Virus record (IMG/VR): IMGVR_UViG_3300037805_000644
Location: 1 to 64,000 of that record
DNA: 64,000 bases
Strand: one strand, 5' to 3'
From: a virus
In this document: piece by piece, positions 14,484 through 22,871 of the stretch
How the letters are laid out: each line of letters opens with the position of its first letter
Numbering within the stretch: the stretch's first letter is position 1
Translations under genes and position numbers: made by a program
Notes under the pieces: model-generated
What the model was told of the DNA's origin: nothing
The model's input: the letters and a program-made list of their open reading frames with translations, nothing else
Databases searched by the model: none

Positions 14484-14779
14484 AGGTGCATCTCCCGGCG
14501 GCCATCCCGCCATGTATTGGCTTTGTCTCCCGACCCGCACCCTCGAAAAAGAACATGGTCTCCGAGGTCAGGATCGAAGGTCTCATCATCGAGGGCCACC
14601 ACACTCAGCCGACCGCCATCCAAGAGTGCGGTTCGGCCCGAAAAGGTAACACCCTCCGGCAGGGAGGCGGCCAAGGTGCGCCGGAGAGCTTGGGTGGCCG
14701 CATCGTCGGGGCACACCACCACCAACCATGTACCCGTTGCACGGGCCATCAGGTCCAAAACCTGGGGTACCTCGCTCAC
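14480..14779 (-). CDS. small unknown protein
   Basis: 99 residues from GTG 14779. GTWLVVVCPDDAATQALRRT resembles the first strand and helix of a P-loop or Rossmann-type domain, but the loop residues are absent. The stretch RLSVVALDDETFDPDLGDHV is acidic. It overlaps both neighbours by 4 nt (GTGA each side), so expression is coupled. No function assigned. Confidence 0.65.
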   Translation of the reverse strand: MSEVPQVLDLMARATGTWLVVVCPDDAATQALRRTLAASLPEGVTFSGRTALLDGGRLSVVALDDETFDPDLGDHVLFRGCGSGDKANTWRDGRREMHL

Positions 14780-15882
14780 GAGACCAACCGAGCGGCCCAG
14801 CCGACAGAGCGGATGTCCACCGTGTTCCTGGGTGTTACCTCCAGGTACAGGAACCCCTGAGTCCCCTCAGGGAGGCTGCGTAGGAGGCCCGAGGCGAGGG
14901 CATGGGCAGCGGTGTCGATGAGGTTGAAAGTCTCCTTGATGGCGCCCTTGCCGTGGATATTCACCACCCACTCATGGGTTGCCTGGACCTCCACCTCTCG
15001 GAGAACATCAAACTCCCGCTCAACCACCTCAAAGACACCCCCGCTCAATCGGGTGGCGACCAGCTCTCGGATGGTGGTTGTTGCGGAACGCCGCCCCTGG
15101 GTGGTGCTCAAAAACTTGTATGCGGCCTCTCGCCTCTGCTCAGGCGTCAAAGCCGCCAGCGCACTCCCCGTGGGCTTCCCGACCTCAACGAGGGCAGGTA
15201 CCTCCCCTCGGCGGTACCCGGGCAAATCGGTGAGCTGAGTGCCGCTTGCGAGGGCAGGGAAATCAGGGTCTCCGTTGGGTAGGGAGGCGGCCCACTGGTC
15301 TCCCCCTTTAGCGATCAGCCCGGCCTGGGTGAGTTCCCTGGCCAGATCCTCAATGGCCAGGGCTCGATTGGCCTGGTGCTGACGTATCTCAGCCTCAATA
15401 CCGGCACTGGCCCTATCCAGCATGACCCCCAGGGCCACTGCATCACGGGCGTCCGTCTTGACAGGCACCGCAGGCTTGACCCCCTCGGGGAGGTCGGAGG
15501 TTCGCAGCTCGGGGAGATCCCCATCGAACTGGAGACGTTCCCCCATTGCCGCCTGGACCAGAGGGTTGATTTGGGGGCGTCCGACACCATTGTCGAACAG
15601 GTCCCCCAACATCTCAGAGTCAGTGATTTCTTGGAGAATCTGGGCGTCCAAGAGGCTTCCTACCTGGGCCTCGATCTCGGGGCCTTGGGCCAGAGCCAGT
15701 GCCATAGCCTGGCCCATGGCCTCATCCAGGCTCAACTCCCCAGCCTTGACCTTGTCCACCAACGGGGCCAGACCCGGGATCTTCTCCTGGAGGGTGGTGC
15801 TGAGATCCCGCAACTGAACCTCATCAAACGGCTCGTACTGGATGCGGGGGTCAACACCTTCAAGGTTGATCTTATCAGTCAT
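14776..15882 (-). CDS. unknown protein of coupled operon
   Basis: 368 residues. The N-terminal 200 residues are acidic and helical (VQLRDLSTTLQEKIPGLAPL; DKVKAGELSLDEAMGQAMAL). The C-terminal 130 residues are a mixed domain with TRLSGGVFEVVEREFDVLRE and EVTPRNTVDIRSVGW. Four or five coupled genes from 17.1 to 13.9 kb share this acidic helical style. ATG 15882 has AGGAG upstream; it overlaps the preceding gene by 8 nt. No family recognised. Confidence 0.65.
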   Translation of the reverse strand: MTDKINLEGVDPRIQYEPFDEVQLRDLSTTLQEKIPGLAPLVDKVKAGELSLDEAMGQAMALALAQGPEIEAQVGSLLDAQILQEITDSEMLGDLFDNGVGRPQINPLVQAAMGERLQFDGDLPELRTSDLPEGVKPAVPVKTDARDAVALGVMLDRASAGIEAEIRQHQANRALAIEDLARELTQAGLIAKGGDQWAASLPNGDPDFPALASGTQLTDLPGYRRGEVPALVEVGKPTGSALAALTPEQRREAAYKFLSTTQGRRSATTTIRELVATRLSGGVFEVVEREFDVLREVEVQATHEWVVNIHGKGAIKETFNLIDTAAHALASGLLRSLPEGTQGFLYLEVTPRNTVDIRSVGWAARLVS

Positions 15883-16705
15883 CAATTTCTCCTGAGGCCG
15901 TGAGCTTGATCCTTACCCCGGCTTTGACCCTCCTACCCCCAGACCTGCGGGGATCAACCGGGACCGCCCAGGGATCCGCTGCGGGTTGTGGTTCAGGGAG
16001 GCTTCCGATCATGCCCCCTTGGGCTGTTGCATTCCCTCGGGGAGGCGGTGGGGCCTTGAGGGGCGCCTTGGGGTGTTGAGGGGCTGGGGGGCCTTTGATG
16101 ACAGGCTCAGCCTCCTCGGGCTCTTCGGGATCAGGCTCGCTCGACTCAAGTCGGTCGTAAATGGCCTGCACATACTCCTCGATGTGGGATTTCTGCTGCC
16201 GCTGGGCAAGGACCACTGCCCGCTCCCAAAGCAGAGGGTCCCGTTCGGGGCTCTCGCCTTTCTCGGGGGCCTTGCGCCCTTGAGCTTCTGCAAGGCGCTG
16301 CACCGCCGCGTCTACTGCCTTGGACTCATTGGACACGGGCTTGCCGTCCGTGATGTCAAAGGAGGGCGTCTCGACGGGGGTCCAGTCGTTCCGCTTGGAG
16401 CTGATCTCTAGCTTCACCGCCTGGTTGAGCAGGTTGGCGAAGTCCGCCTGCACGATGCGTGCGTACTTGGGCTGATTGGGGTCAGCCTGGCTGGGATTCA
16501 TCAGCCTGTCCGCCTGGTTGGACATGCGAGCGGCAAAGGGGTCACCGGCCTGGTGGTTTACGCAGACGGGGTTCCGGCACGCACGGCAAAACAGCTCTTT
16601 GAACTGATCCGTACTGGGGGGGTTGCCCACCTTCTGAGTTTTCTGTTTCCAGTCTGCCAAGCAGTCCGGGAGGAGGTCTTGCGTCTTGTAGTCTGGGATA
16701 CTCAT
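15875..16705 (-). CDS. unknown protein with CxxC motif and acidic linker
   Basis: 276 residues. CRACRNPVCVNHQAGDPFAA near residue 40 is a cysteine cluster that may bind metal. A helical region follows (AAVQRLAEAQGRKAPEKGES), then an acidic SSEPDPEEPEEAEPV linker and a proline-rich tail. Twenty-six bases of the linker are identical to a stretch in the methyltransferase gene at 28.7 kb. ATG 16705 overlaps the upstream stop (ATGA), fixing the start. Function unknown. Confidence 0.65.
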   Translation of the reverse strand: MSIPDYKTQDLLPDCLADWKQKTQKVGNPPSTDQFKELFCRACRNPVCVNHQAGDPFAARMSNQADRLMNPSQADPNQPKYARIVQADFANLLNQAVKLEISSKRNDWTPVETPSFDITDGKPVSNESKAVDAAVQRLAEAQGRKAPEKGESPERDPLLWERAVVLAQRQQKSHIEEYVQAIYDRLESSEPDPEEPEEAEPVIKGPPAPQHPKAPLKAPPPPRGNATAQGGMIGSLPEPQPAADPWAVPVDPRRSGGRRVKAGVRIKLTASGEIDD

Positions 16706-17118
16706 CGGATGTTCTTGGTCCGGTTGCTCTTGGTTCGGGGTCGGTTTTGGCCCTGGGCACACGCCAAGAAATTGGCTCGGCTATGGCCTTGGGAGGTGAT
16801 GTCCACAGCATCCACGATGGGGAAACTGTGCTCCCCATCCAGGCTCTCCAGGTGTGGGGGTTTGTTTCTCCCCACGGACACCAGTTTGCGGGCATGAGGG
16901 CAGTCCAGACAGACCTCGGGGTTCATGCCCTTATCAAGCCCGCAGACCCTTTCCCAGATCTTGTGGCTCTCATAGCCACCGGTGCTGATGAGCCCTTTAG
17001 ACCTCTGCTCCTCTACACCAATGTCCATCATGGCAGACACAGGGGGGAACACCCGCCAGTGGTGGCAATAAAAGGTCTCAGTCTTCCCCTGGTAGCTCGC
17101 TTGCATCGGCTTGAGCAT
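16702..17118 (-). CDS. unknown protein with cysteine motif
   Basis: 138 residues starting MLKPMQASYQGKTETFYCHH. A second cysteine group, ERVCGLDKGMNPEVCLDCPH, resembles an Fe-S or zinc site but the spacing matches no family I know. ATG 17118 has GGAGAGG upstream; the gene overlaps the preceding one by 41 nt in another frame. Confidence 0.6.
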   Translation of the reverse strand: MLKPMQASYQGKTETFYCHHWRVFPPVSAMMDIGVEEQRSKGLISTGGYESHKIWERVCGLDKGMNPEVCLDCPHARKLVSVGRNKPPHLESLDGEHSFPIVDAVDITSQGHSRANFLACAQGQNRPRTKSNRTKNIR

Positions 17119-17569
17119 GGGCCTCTCCTTCAAACAATTGCTTGCGGATCTGGGCTAGCCGGGCCATGCGGGCAGTGTTCAGATCCGTCCCCACTTTACC
17201 GACCATGCGCTCCAACTCTCGGCCACGGGAAATCTGTTCTGTGAGTCGATCCCCCTCCGCCCGAAGCTTGGCGATCCTTAGCAGGTCGTTGCTGACGAGA
17301 CCACGCTCTCGCAGGAGACCCACAATGTGGCGCATGACATCCATTTGTTCATGGATGCGGTCACTGCCATCAAGGGCTTGGGCGATGCGGTTGTGTACGG
17401 TAGGGCAGGCTTCGAGGCCGCAGGTGGGTTCCGTGCAGGTCGAGGGCATCCCCGTGCATCCAGACCCTTCCAGGTCGATGCCGAGGGCACCCTCGATCAC
17501 TCGGAGGCGTCGAAGGACATCAGGGAGTTTAGCAGAGTCCTCGGGCACGGGCGGTGTAGAAGAACTCAT
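17078..17569 (-). CDS. coiled-coil protein with four-cysteine knot
   Basis: 163 residues. A short N-terminal helix is followed by CTGMPSTCTEPTCGLEACP, four closely spaced Cys, then a long helical region (RIAKLRAEGDRLTEQISRGR). Likely a zinc- or disulfide-stabilised coiled coil. It overlaps the end of the DNA polymerase gene by 41 nt, so it is probably co-transcribed and may be polymerase-associated, but that is positional only. Confidence 0.6.
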   Translation of the reverse strand: MSSSTPPVPEDSAKLPDVLRRLRVIEGALGIDLEGSGCTGMPSTCTEPTCGLEACPTVHNRIAQALDGSDRIHEQMDVMRHIVGLLRERGLVSNDLLRIAKLRAEGDRLTEQISRGRELERMVGKVGTDLNTARMARLAQIRKQLFEGEAHAQADASELPGED

Positions 17570-20540
17570 TCTCGTTGACGACTACCTCGTCGTCCCCGAA
17601 GAGTTCCCTCCATGGTTCCAGATCGTTAAGCATCGTACCGTCCGGCAGCTTGATGCGGAGCAACCTGGTGCCGCGTCCTCGACATGCCAGGATGACCCTG
17701 GCCAGATCATCTACCGTCTCGTAACGGAGGGGGCTCCCAACCTCAAAAACGTACACGTCACCTTTCGCGAGCCCGACGGGGGGCCCTGCTGGCATCTGGT
17801 TGGCGACTGCCTCACTGGCCAGTCGGGCGATGGGGCCTTCCTCGAAAGGAGGCGCCACCCGGGGGAGGTCTTCTCGGTACACATCCAGTTCCGGCGAGTC
17901 ATGTGGGATGATCTCGTCGATGTGGTCCGGCTGCACCACCTCCATAGAGGGGATGGTGGTGAGGTGTGGGTACAAGGGCCCACCCACAACTTCCTCTTGA
18001 GGGGCCGACTCAACCACTGCGACCGCCGGCTTGGCGCCAGGCATCTTGGACGGGTCCTCCAAGAAAGCGTCCACCTCCTCGAAGGTGTGCATCTTGAAGT
18101 AAGGGGCCAGGTCCGCAGGGAACTTGGACATGGCATCCCAGACGAGACCCGCCGCCTCTGCTTTCTCAGGCTTCTTGAACTTCTTGTTGCCGTTGAACTT
18201 GACCTCGCCGGCACGCATCGAGTTGAGGTCCCAGGGCACATCCCAAGAGTCTCCGATCTCCACGTCGGAGACCAGCGGCACCGGCCACTTCTTTGCCAAG
18301 ATGAAAGGGTTGGCGCCCATGATGGGCTTGATGACCTCGATGGCCTCCTCCAGCACGGATCCGCAGATGTCGAACACCAGCTCATCGTGCATGGTGATGA
18401 TCATCAAGACCTTTTCTTCGGCCCACCCCCGCTTCTTGCACTCCTTGTACACCAGGGCCATGGCGATCTTGGTGATGTCCGCCGACGAACCCTGGATGGG
18501 GCCGTTCACAGAGTTCCGCTCTGCCTTGGAACGGAAGCCTCCATCCTCATGGTTGATGTCGGGAACCGGATACTTGCGGCCAAAGGCCGTCAGCACGTAC
18601 TCATGCTTGCGAGCGAACGCCCACTGGACCTTCCACCAGCCCGACAGGGTCTTGTAGGTCTCGTCGAACTGCCGCTTGATGCGCCAGCCTTCGTTCTTGC
18701 CGCAGCCCGTCGCCCGGATCACCGCGTTGCCGCCACCACCGTAACACAGGGCGAAGTTGGTCGCCTTGGCGTTCTGCCGGAGGTGCTTCCACTCAGGCTT
18801 CTCAGTGGCGTCGTCACCGTAAACCGACAGGGCCGTCAGGGAGTGAAGGTCACCGATCTTGTCAGAGCCACAGTTTGGGCACCGGCAGGGCGGTGCCTTG
18901 GGAGTCTTGGTCCCGTCCCCTCGATCAAAGGACCTTGAACAGGTACTGCACCGGAAGAACTCGGTCAGCCACTTGGGTTCCCGGCTCAGGTTGGTGACGA
19001 GCCGCAGCTCGACACCAGAAAAGTCGATGGCGACGATGTAACGGCGAGGCGAACCCGGTTTCTTGGGGGGCCTTGCCGCGATGCACTCCCGCAGGCGCCT
19101 CATGCACTCCGGGCGGTCGGGGTTGTACGTGGCGGGCAGTGACTGGAGGTTCATCTGGGGCCAGCCGGGGAGCTGGACCCGGGCCTTGGCTGGGGTGGCG
19201 AAACGTCCCGTGTCCACCTTGTGGGCACGGAAATTGACCCGCATCGTCCCGTCGGTCTCGTCTGCCCACTCCAACATGGGGAACAGGTAGTTCGTGAGAG
19301 CCTTGTGGACCTCACGGAACCGCTTGACCTTGCCCATGTAAGGGAACTTCTTGGCAGCACGTTCAACGATGAGGTCCAGCACGTCTTTCGAGGTCTTGAC
19401 CTGGCCGGATTTCTCAGTGAACACCAGACCGGGGACACCCAGCTCCCAGAACATCTGCCCAAGCTGCTTGGGGCTTGCCACATCATAAATCGGAGGCCAT
19501 GCCTTGCCGAGCTTGTCGATGGGCTGCTTGGGGTCGGGGTACTTGCGCTGGTACTGGTTCTTGGCCCGCTGAATCTGCTCATTGAGCAGGTTGTCGGGAT
19601 CGTTGGCGTCAAACCGATCCCGCAGCATCTTGTAGTAGCCCGGCATCACGTCTCGACCCAGGGCCTCCCCCACCGCACTGTACAGGTCGAAAACGGACTC
19701 GAACCACTCTTGCTGCCCGAGCTGGAGGAGTTCGAGCACCTTCTCCTTGTCCCGGTAAATGCGGTTGCGGTGCATCCACCGGATGGAGGCCACACAGCTC
19801 TTCTCAATGAGGTAAATGCGTTTCTGGCTGTGTCCCCCTGCGGGGGTCATCACCAGCGGATGGAACTTCTCGAAGAGCCTGTAGGTGAAGATGCCATCAC
19901 CGCCGCCATACCACGTCACCTCGACCCGGGCCGGGTCGAGGGTCGAGAAGTCCATGTCTCCCTTGTGCCCCTCAGGGAACAGCTCGGCGAGGTGGATCTG
20001 ATCGAACCCCAGCTCCTTGTCGGTCAGGCTCTTGAGCCGTTTGTCACGGCGCCGGGGGTTCTCCAGGTATGCCAGGATCTCGGTGTCTTCCCAGGTGCTG
20101 GGCTTGTCCCAGTCCCCGAAAGCGACCCCGCCCCAGTACGTCAGGAACACCTGATCGAAGATCCCGCCATGGAAGATCGCCCGCACCTTTTTGGCGACGG
20201 TGGCCGCCATGAGGCGCTGGAACTCTTTCTCGAAAACTGACCAGGTGACGTTGTGCTCAACACCCTCCTTGTGGCGGAGCGGGATGTAGTAACCCGTGAC
20301 ACCATCGGGGCACAGGCAAACCCCAACCATCTGGTCAACCGTGCGCCCGTTGAAGACCCGGTTGTCGAGCCCAGTGGTCTCCAGGTCGAGGGCATAGTAG
20401 CCGTTGGGTGCGTCAAGGCAGTGGTCAATGCATTGGGTGATGTTGTCGTTGGTGACCTGAACGAAGGTGCATTCCTTCATCCACTCACGAGCTTCGATCT
20501 GCGGGTACTGCTGATCGATCAAAAAGTCGAGTCCGTCCAA
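17529..20540 (-). CDS. DNA polymerase, family A, with zinc-ribbon insert and C-terminal extension
   Basis: 1003 residues; the replicative polymerase. A 3'-5' exonuclease domain holds ALDLETTGLD (D52, E54) and YGGGDGIFTY (~D215). Polymerase motif A is DFSGVELRL (507-515), motif B RQNAKATNFALCYG (588-601, with Phe at the position that discriminates against dideoxynucleotides), motif C MHDELVF (717-723). Between A and B lies CSTC ... CRCPNC (531-557), a zinc ribbon inserted into the palm/fingers region, which is not typical of Pol I. About 240 residues follow motif C beyond the usual end. The start is TTG 20540 with GGAGG five nt upstream. Downstream genes overlap, forming one operon. Confidence 0.97.
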   Translation of the reverse strand: MDGLDFLIDQQYPQIEAREWMKECTFVQVTNDNITQCIDHCLDAPNGYYALDLETTGLDNRVFNGRTVDQMVGVCLCPDGVTGYYIPLRHKEGVEHNVTWSVFEKEFQRLMAATVAKKVRAIFHGGIFDQVFLTYWGGVAFGDWDKPSTWEDTEILAYLENPRRRDKRLKSLTDKELGFDQIHLAELFPEGHKGDMDFSTLDPARVEVTWYGGGDGIFTYRLFEKFHPLVMTPAGGHSQKRIYLIEKSCVASIRWMHRNRIYRDKEKVLELLQLGQQEWFESVFDLYSAVGEALGRDVMPGYYKMLRDRFDANDPDNLLNEQIQRAKNQYQRKYPDPKQPIDKLGKAWPPIYDVASPKQLGQMFWELGVPGLVFTEKSGQVKTSKDVLDLIVERAAKKFPYMGKVKRFREVHKALTNYLFPMLEWADETDGTMRVNFRAHKVDTGRFATPAKARVQLPGWPQMNLQSLPATYNPDRPECMRRLRECIAARPPKKPGSPRRYIVAIDFSGVELRLVTNLSREPKWLTEFFRCSTCSRSFDRGDGTKTPKAPPCRCPNCGSDKIGDLHSLTALSVYGDDATEKPEWKHLRQNAKATNFALCYGGGGNAVIRATGCGKNEGWRIKRQFDETYKTLSGWWKVQWAFARKHEYVLTAFGRKYPVPDINHEDGGFRSKAERNSVNGPIQGSSADITKIAMALVYKECKKRGWAEEKVLMIITMHDELVFDICGSVLEEAIEVIKPIMGANPFILAKKWPVPLVSDVEIGDSWDVPWDLNSMRAGEVKFNGNKKFKKPEKAEAAGLVWDAMSKFPADLAPYFKMHTFEEVDAFLEDPSKMPGAKPAVAVVESAPQEEVVGGPLYPHLTTIPSMEVVQPDHIDEIIPHDSPELDVYREDLPRVAPPFEEGPIARLASEAVANQMPAGPPVGLAKGDVYVFEVGSPLRYETVDDLARVILACRGRGTRLLRIKLPDGTMLNDLEPWRELFGDDEVVVNENEFFYTARARGLC

Positions 20541-20576
20541 GGGGGCCTCCGTAGGTGGTCCGCCCTCTCTACCCCG

Positions 20577-21029
20577 TTAGAGGCTGAACTCACCCCCCAC
20601 TGCAACAAGCACGTAACGGCCGGTTTTCCATGCCTGAACCACCAGGGAGGCGGCGACGGAGGCGGCGTCTTCTAGGGGGGCCTCGTAACACTCAGGGGTA
20701 TCTTGGCAAGGGAAACACACCCTCTTGTCGAACAGGAGGCACCCCCCAGACACCCGGCAATCGCGGATGTCTGGGGGGACCATCTTGAGCAACCGCTCCG
20801 GCGGCCTGCCGATGGACCGCATCAGGGGTGTTCCCCGTCCATGGGCCGCGTGGCTCAGGTCTTCACCCTGCACCACGGGGATCAGGTCCTCAAAGGGGGT
20901 ACCTTTAAGGACCCCCAGAACCCCCCAGGCACCGTCAGCATCAGGGATGGGGCGGAGGACCTGGATGGCCCCCCAGTCGGGGGTCGTGAGGGTGAAACGG
21001 CGGATTCCGTCTTCGAGATCAGAAAGCAT
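20577..21029 (-). CDS. unknown protein with cysteine motif
   Basis: 150 residues starting MLSDLEDGIRRFTLTTPDWG. A C-terminal cysteine group (CRVSGGCLLFDKRVCFPCQD) may bind zinc. ATG 21029 overlaps the upstream stop (TGATG). Located between the polymerase and primase-domain genes, so a replication role is plausible but unsupported by any domain. Confidence 0.65.
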   Translation of the reverse strand: MLSDLEDGIRRFTLTTPDWGAIQVLRPIPDADGAWGVLGVLKGTPFEDLIPVVQGEDLSHAAHGRGTPLMRSIGRPPERLLKMVPPDIRDCRVSGGCLLFDKRVCFPCQDTPECYEAPLEDAASVAASLVVQAWKTGRYVLVAVGGEFSL

Positions 21030-21241
21030 CAGACCCAGCCTCCATAATCCCACTCAGTGATGAGGAACATCACCGCCTCACCCTCGTCGTCGGTGACCTG
21101 GTGGTCCTTGGTGGGGCGATCCCACAACCAATCGCGGCGGAGGGTGTACCCCCGCCCTTTGAGGAAAGCCTCTGCCTTGTCCTCCCCGACTCCCTGCACG
21201 CCTCCCCATTTCTCTCTCAGCTCAGGACTCGCTTGTGGCAC
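21029..21241 (-). CDS. small unknown protein between primase domain and polymerase
   Basis: 70 residues from GTG 21241 (AAGGAG seven nt upstream), reading VPQASPELREKWGGVQGVGE and ending WDYGGWV. The frame is open further upstream, but that part lies inside the primase gene. It has no domain I recognise. Overlaps both neighbours. Confidence 0.55.
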   Translation of the reverse strand: MPQASPELREKWGGVQGVGEDKAEAFLKGRGYTLRRDWLWDRPTKDHQVTDDEGEAVMFLITEWDYGGWV

Positions 21242-21836
21242 TTGCCCACTCCTTGTATCTCTCCAGGGCACGTCCCCGGAGCTTGGCCAGGGCCAGCCGG
21301 CCCTGGCGTTCATCGAGCCTCTTACCCTTCTCGTCAAGGGTGAGGTAGATAATTTTGTCGTAAGCCTCCCAGAGAGAGGCAGCCAGTTTTGGGGTCAGGT
21401 CCCGCTCCGAGGTGTAGCTCTGGAGCGTTGTCTCCAACGACTTGCGGTCATCCTCGAATGTGCGTCCTGGTTTGAGGGTCTGGGCGACCTCCTCACCCAC
21501 CAACACCCGCCGTTCATCACCAGCCTCCCAGGACATTGCAGGCAGGTTGTAGGTGCGCTCCAACCAGCCGATGGCCTCCATGAATTGGAGGCCGCGTTTC
21601 TCCCGGACGGTCTCGACCTGGTCTCGGGTCTTGTCACAGGCAAAGCAGTACCAGCTCTTGCTCTCAGGGTACACGCGGGCAGAGGGCTTCCCATCCAGCC
21701 CGTCACCGTGGAGATCACAGGAGAACTGCTGTTCCCGATCCATCCCCGTACGGACGGGGTAACCGAAATCCTCCAGGAGCTGGATGATGTCGATCTCTTC
21801 CTTGACCCGTTCGAGGCGTCGCTCAGATCTGCTCAT
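21222..21836 (-). CDS. DNA primase zinc-binding domain protein (CHC2), no TOPRIM
   Basis: 204 residues. The N-terminal 90 residues match the DnaG CHC2 ribbon: IDIIQLLEDFGYPVRTGMD, CDLHGDG and SWYCFACDK (C-x2-H ... C-x2-C) followed by FMEAIGWLERTYNL. In DnaG this module reads the template initiation site. The remaining ~110 residues are helical, with no TOPRIM catalytic core, so a separate primase subunit or host DnaG must supply synthesis. A promoter-like site lies just upstream. ATG 21836 has AAAGGAG at a long spacing. Confidence 0.85.
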   Translation of the reverse strand: MSRSERRLERVKEEIDIIQLLEDFGYPVRTGMDREQQFSCDLHGDGLDGKPSARVYPESKSWYCFACDKTRDQVETVREKRGLQFMEAIGWLERTYNLPAMSWEAGDERRVLVGEEVAQTLKPGRTFEDDRKSLETTLQSYTSERDLTPKLAASLWEAYDKIIYLTLDEKGKRLDERQGRLALAKLRGRALERYKEWASATSES

Positions 21837-21843
21837 GGTAAGT

Positions 21844-21869
21844 CTACTCCTTTGTGAGGCAGGCTTACC
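21844..21869 (-). promoter_or_regulatory. GGTAAG-N15-AGTAG promoter-like site
   Basis: Minus strand GGTAAG (21869-21864, one mismatch), 15 nt, AGTAG (21848-21844), 8 nt before the ATG at 21836. Leader would be very short or nearly leaderless. Confidence 0.6.
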
Positions 21870-21893
21870 CCTAAAGGTGGAGGAGTAGGGAAT

Positions 21894-21969
21894 TACCCGT
21901 TGAAGAGGGGAGAGTGGGGTGAGGGATACCCATTGAAGAGGGGAGAGTGGGGGGGGTTACCCGTTGAAG
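21894..21969. repeat. tandem repeat copying the 3' end of the ParB-like gene
   Basis: Two 26-bp copies (21894-21919, 21927-21952) differing at one base, and a partial third (21958-21969), spaced 33 and 31 bp. The third includes the stop codon and last codons of the ParB-like gene, so the others look like duplications of that gene end. Confidence 0.75.
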
Positions 21970-22823
21970 TCGACCACCTTCGCCGGCGTGACCGAGCGGG
22001 GGGTCCACCGCTTGTTGACAGTACCTCTCCCCTCTACCCAGAGACGGGCGCAGGTGGCCAGCCGCAGGTAACACTCACGCCAGGCGTTGTACCCCGCACC
22101 CCACTTGTAGTTCATGACCTCCACGGCCATTTGGGTGGCATCCCGAGCCGGCCCATTTTTGACACCTTCATCTTCAAGTACGGCTTTCCAGAAAGGAACG
22201 ATCTCGGCGCCATAGCGGCGGAGGGTCAGGAAGATACCTGCCATCACATCCGACTTGATCCACTTGGGCAGATCGAGGTTGTCCGCAAGCACCAGCTCCT
22301 CAGACCAATCCTCCACCAACTTTGCCAGGCGCTTGGGGTTGGATCCCGCATGTCGACCACTGGCCTGATCCAGCGCCGACTTCCAGGAACGATTCTTAAA
22401 CCGGCTGCTTTGCAGGCTCAGCCCCATGCCGTTGGCCATCCCCAGGATCAGCTCCCCTGCATCCTTGCCGGCCTCGCGGGAGTCGAACACGTAATAGAGG
22501 TCCAGGAACTCCTGGGGGGACTTAACAACGTATTTTGCCACCCAGAGAGTGGCAGGTGGGGTGAGCTTCCCCTCCTCCCAAAGGGAGGTGCGGGTATGGC
22601 CGTCTACCTTGTAGGTGACGCCTCCGAACTCGACGGCAGCGGTGACTCCGTGGCTGATGTGATCGCTGGCGAGGTGCTTGCGCCGCACCTTCTTGAGCCG
22701 TTTCTCCGTAGGGCGCTGGCGAGGGTGATCGGGCAGACCAGCCCACTCTGCATAGGGCATTTGAACCACGGTGAGGGTGGGGGCGAGGAGGGCAGTGAGT
22801 GGGTTCGTGGTGGTGGTGGGCAT
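21957..22823 (-). CDS. ParB/Srx-like domain protein
   Basis: 288 residues. Residues ~20-140 resemble the ParB/sulfiredoxin nucleotide-binding fold, with VVQMPYAEWAGLPDHPRQRP then YKVDGHTRTSLWEEGK. The D-G-H-T-R box corresponds to the GHRR-type motif where phage ParB-like proteins hold nucleotide and sometimes cut DNA. The rest is helical with Trp/Arg-rich segments (WKSALDQASGRHAGSNPKRL). The ATG at 22823 has GGAG five nt upstream; the upstream part contains A9 and C9 tracts, so the ORF extension to 22868 is doubtful. Genome partition, DNA nicking or transcription control are all possible. Confidence 0.65.
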   Translation of the reverse strand: MPTTTTNPLTALLAPTLTVVQMPYAEWAGLPDHPRQRPTEKRLKKVRRKHLASDHISHGVTAAVEFGGVTYKVDGHTRTSLWEEGKLTPPATLWVAKYVVKSPQEFLDLYYVFDSREAGKDAGELILGMANGMGLSLQSSRFKNRSWKSALDQASGRHAGSNPKRLAKLVEDWSEELVLADNLDLPKWIKSDVMAGIFLTLRRYGAEIVPFWKAVLEDEGVKNGPARDATQMAVEVMNYKWGAGYNAWRECYLRLATCARLWVEGRGTVNKRWTPRSVTPAKVVDFNG

Positions 22824-22871
22824 GGTAACTCCAGCATTTTTTTTTGGGGGGGGGTTGATCCCCTCCATGCC

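Noticed and set aside
17142-18938. 598-aa plus-strand frame opposite the DNA polymerase
   Set aside because: Overlaps the PolA gene on the other strand and lacks any domain; PolA motifs are unambiguous.
19221-20240. 339-aa plus-strand frame opposite PolA
   Set aside because: Antisense shadow; no start signal or domain.
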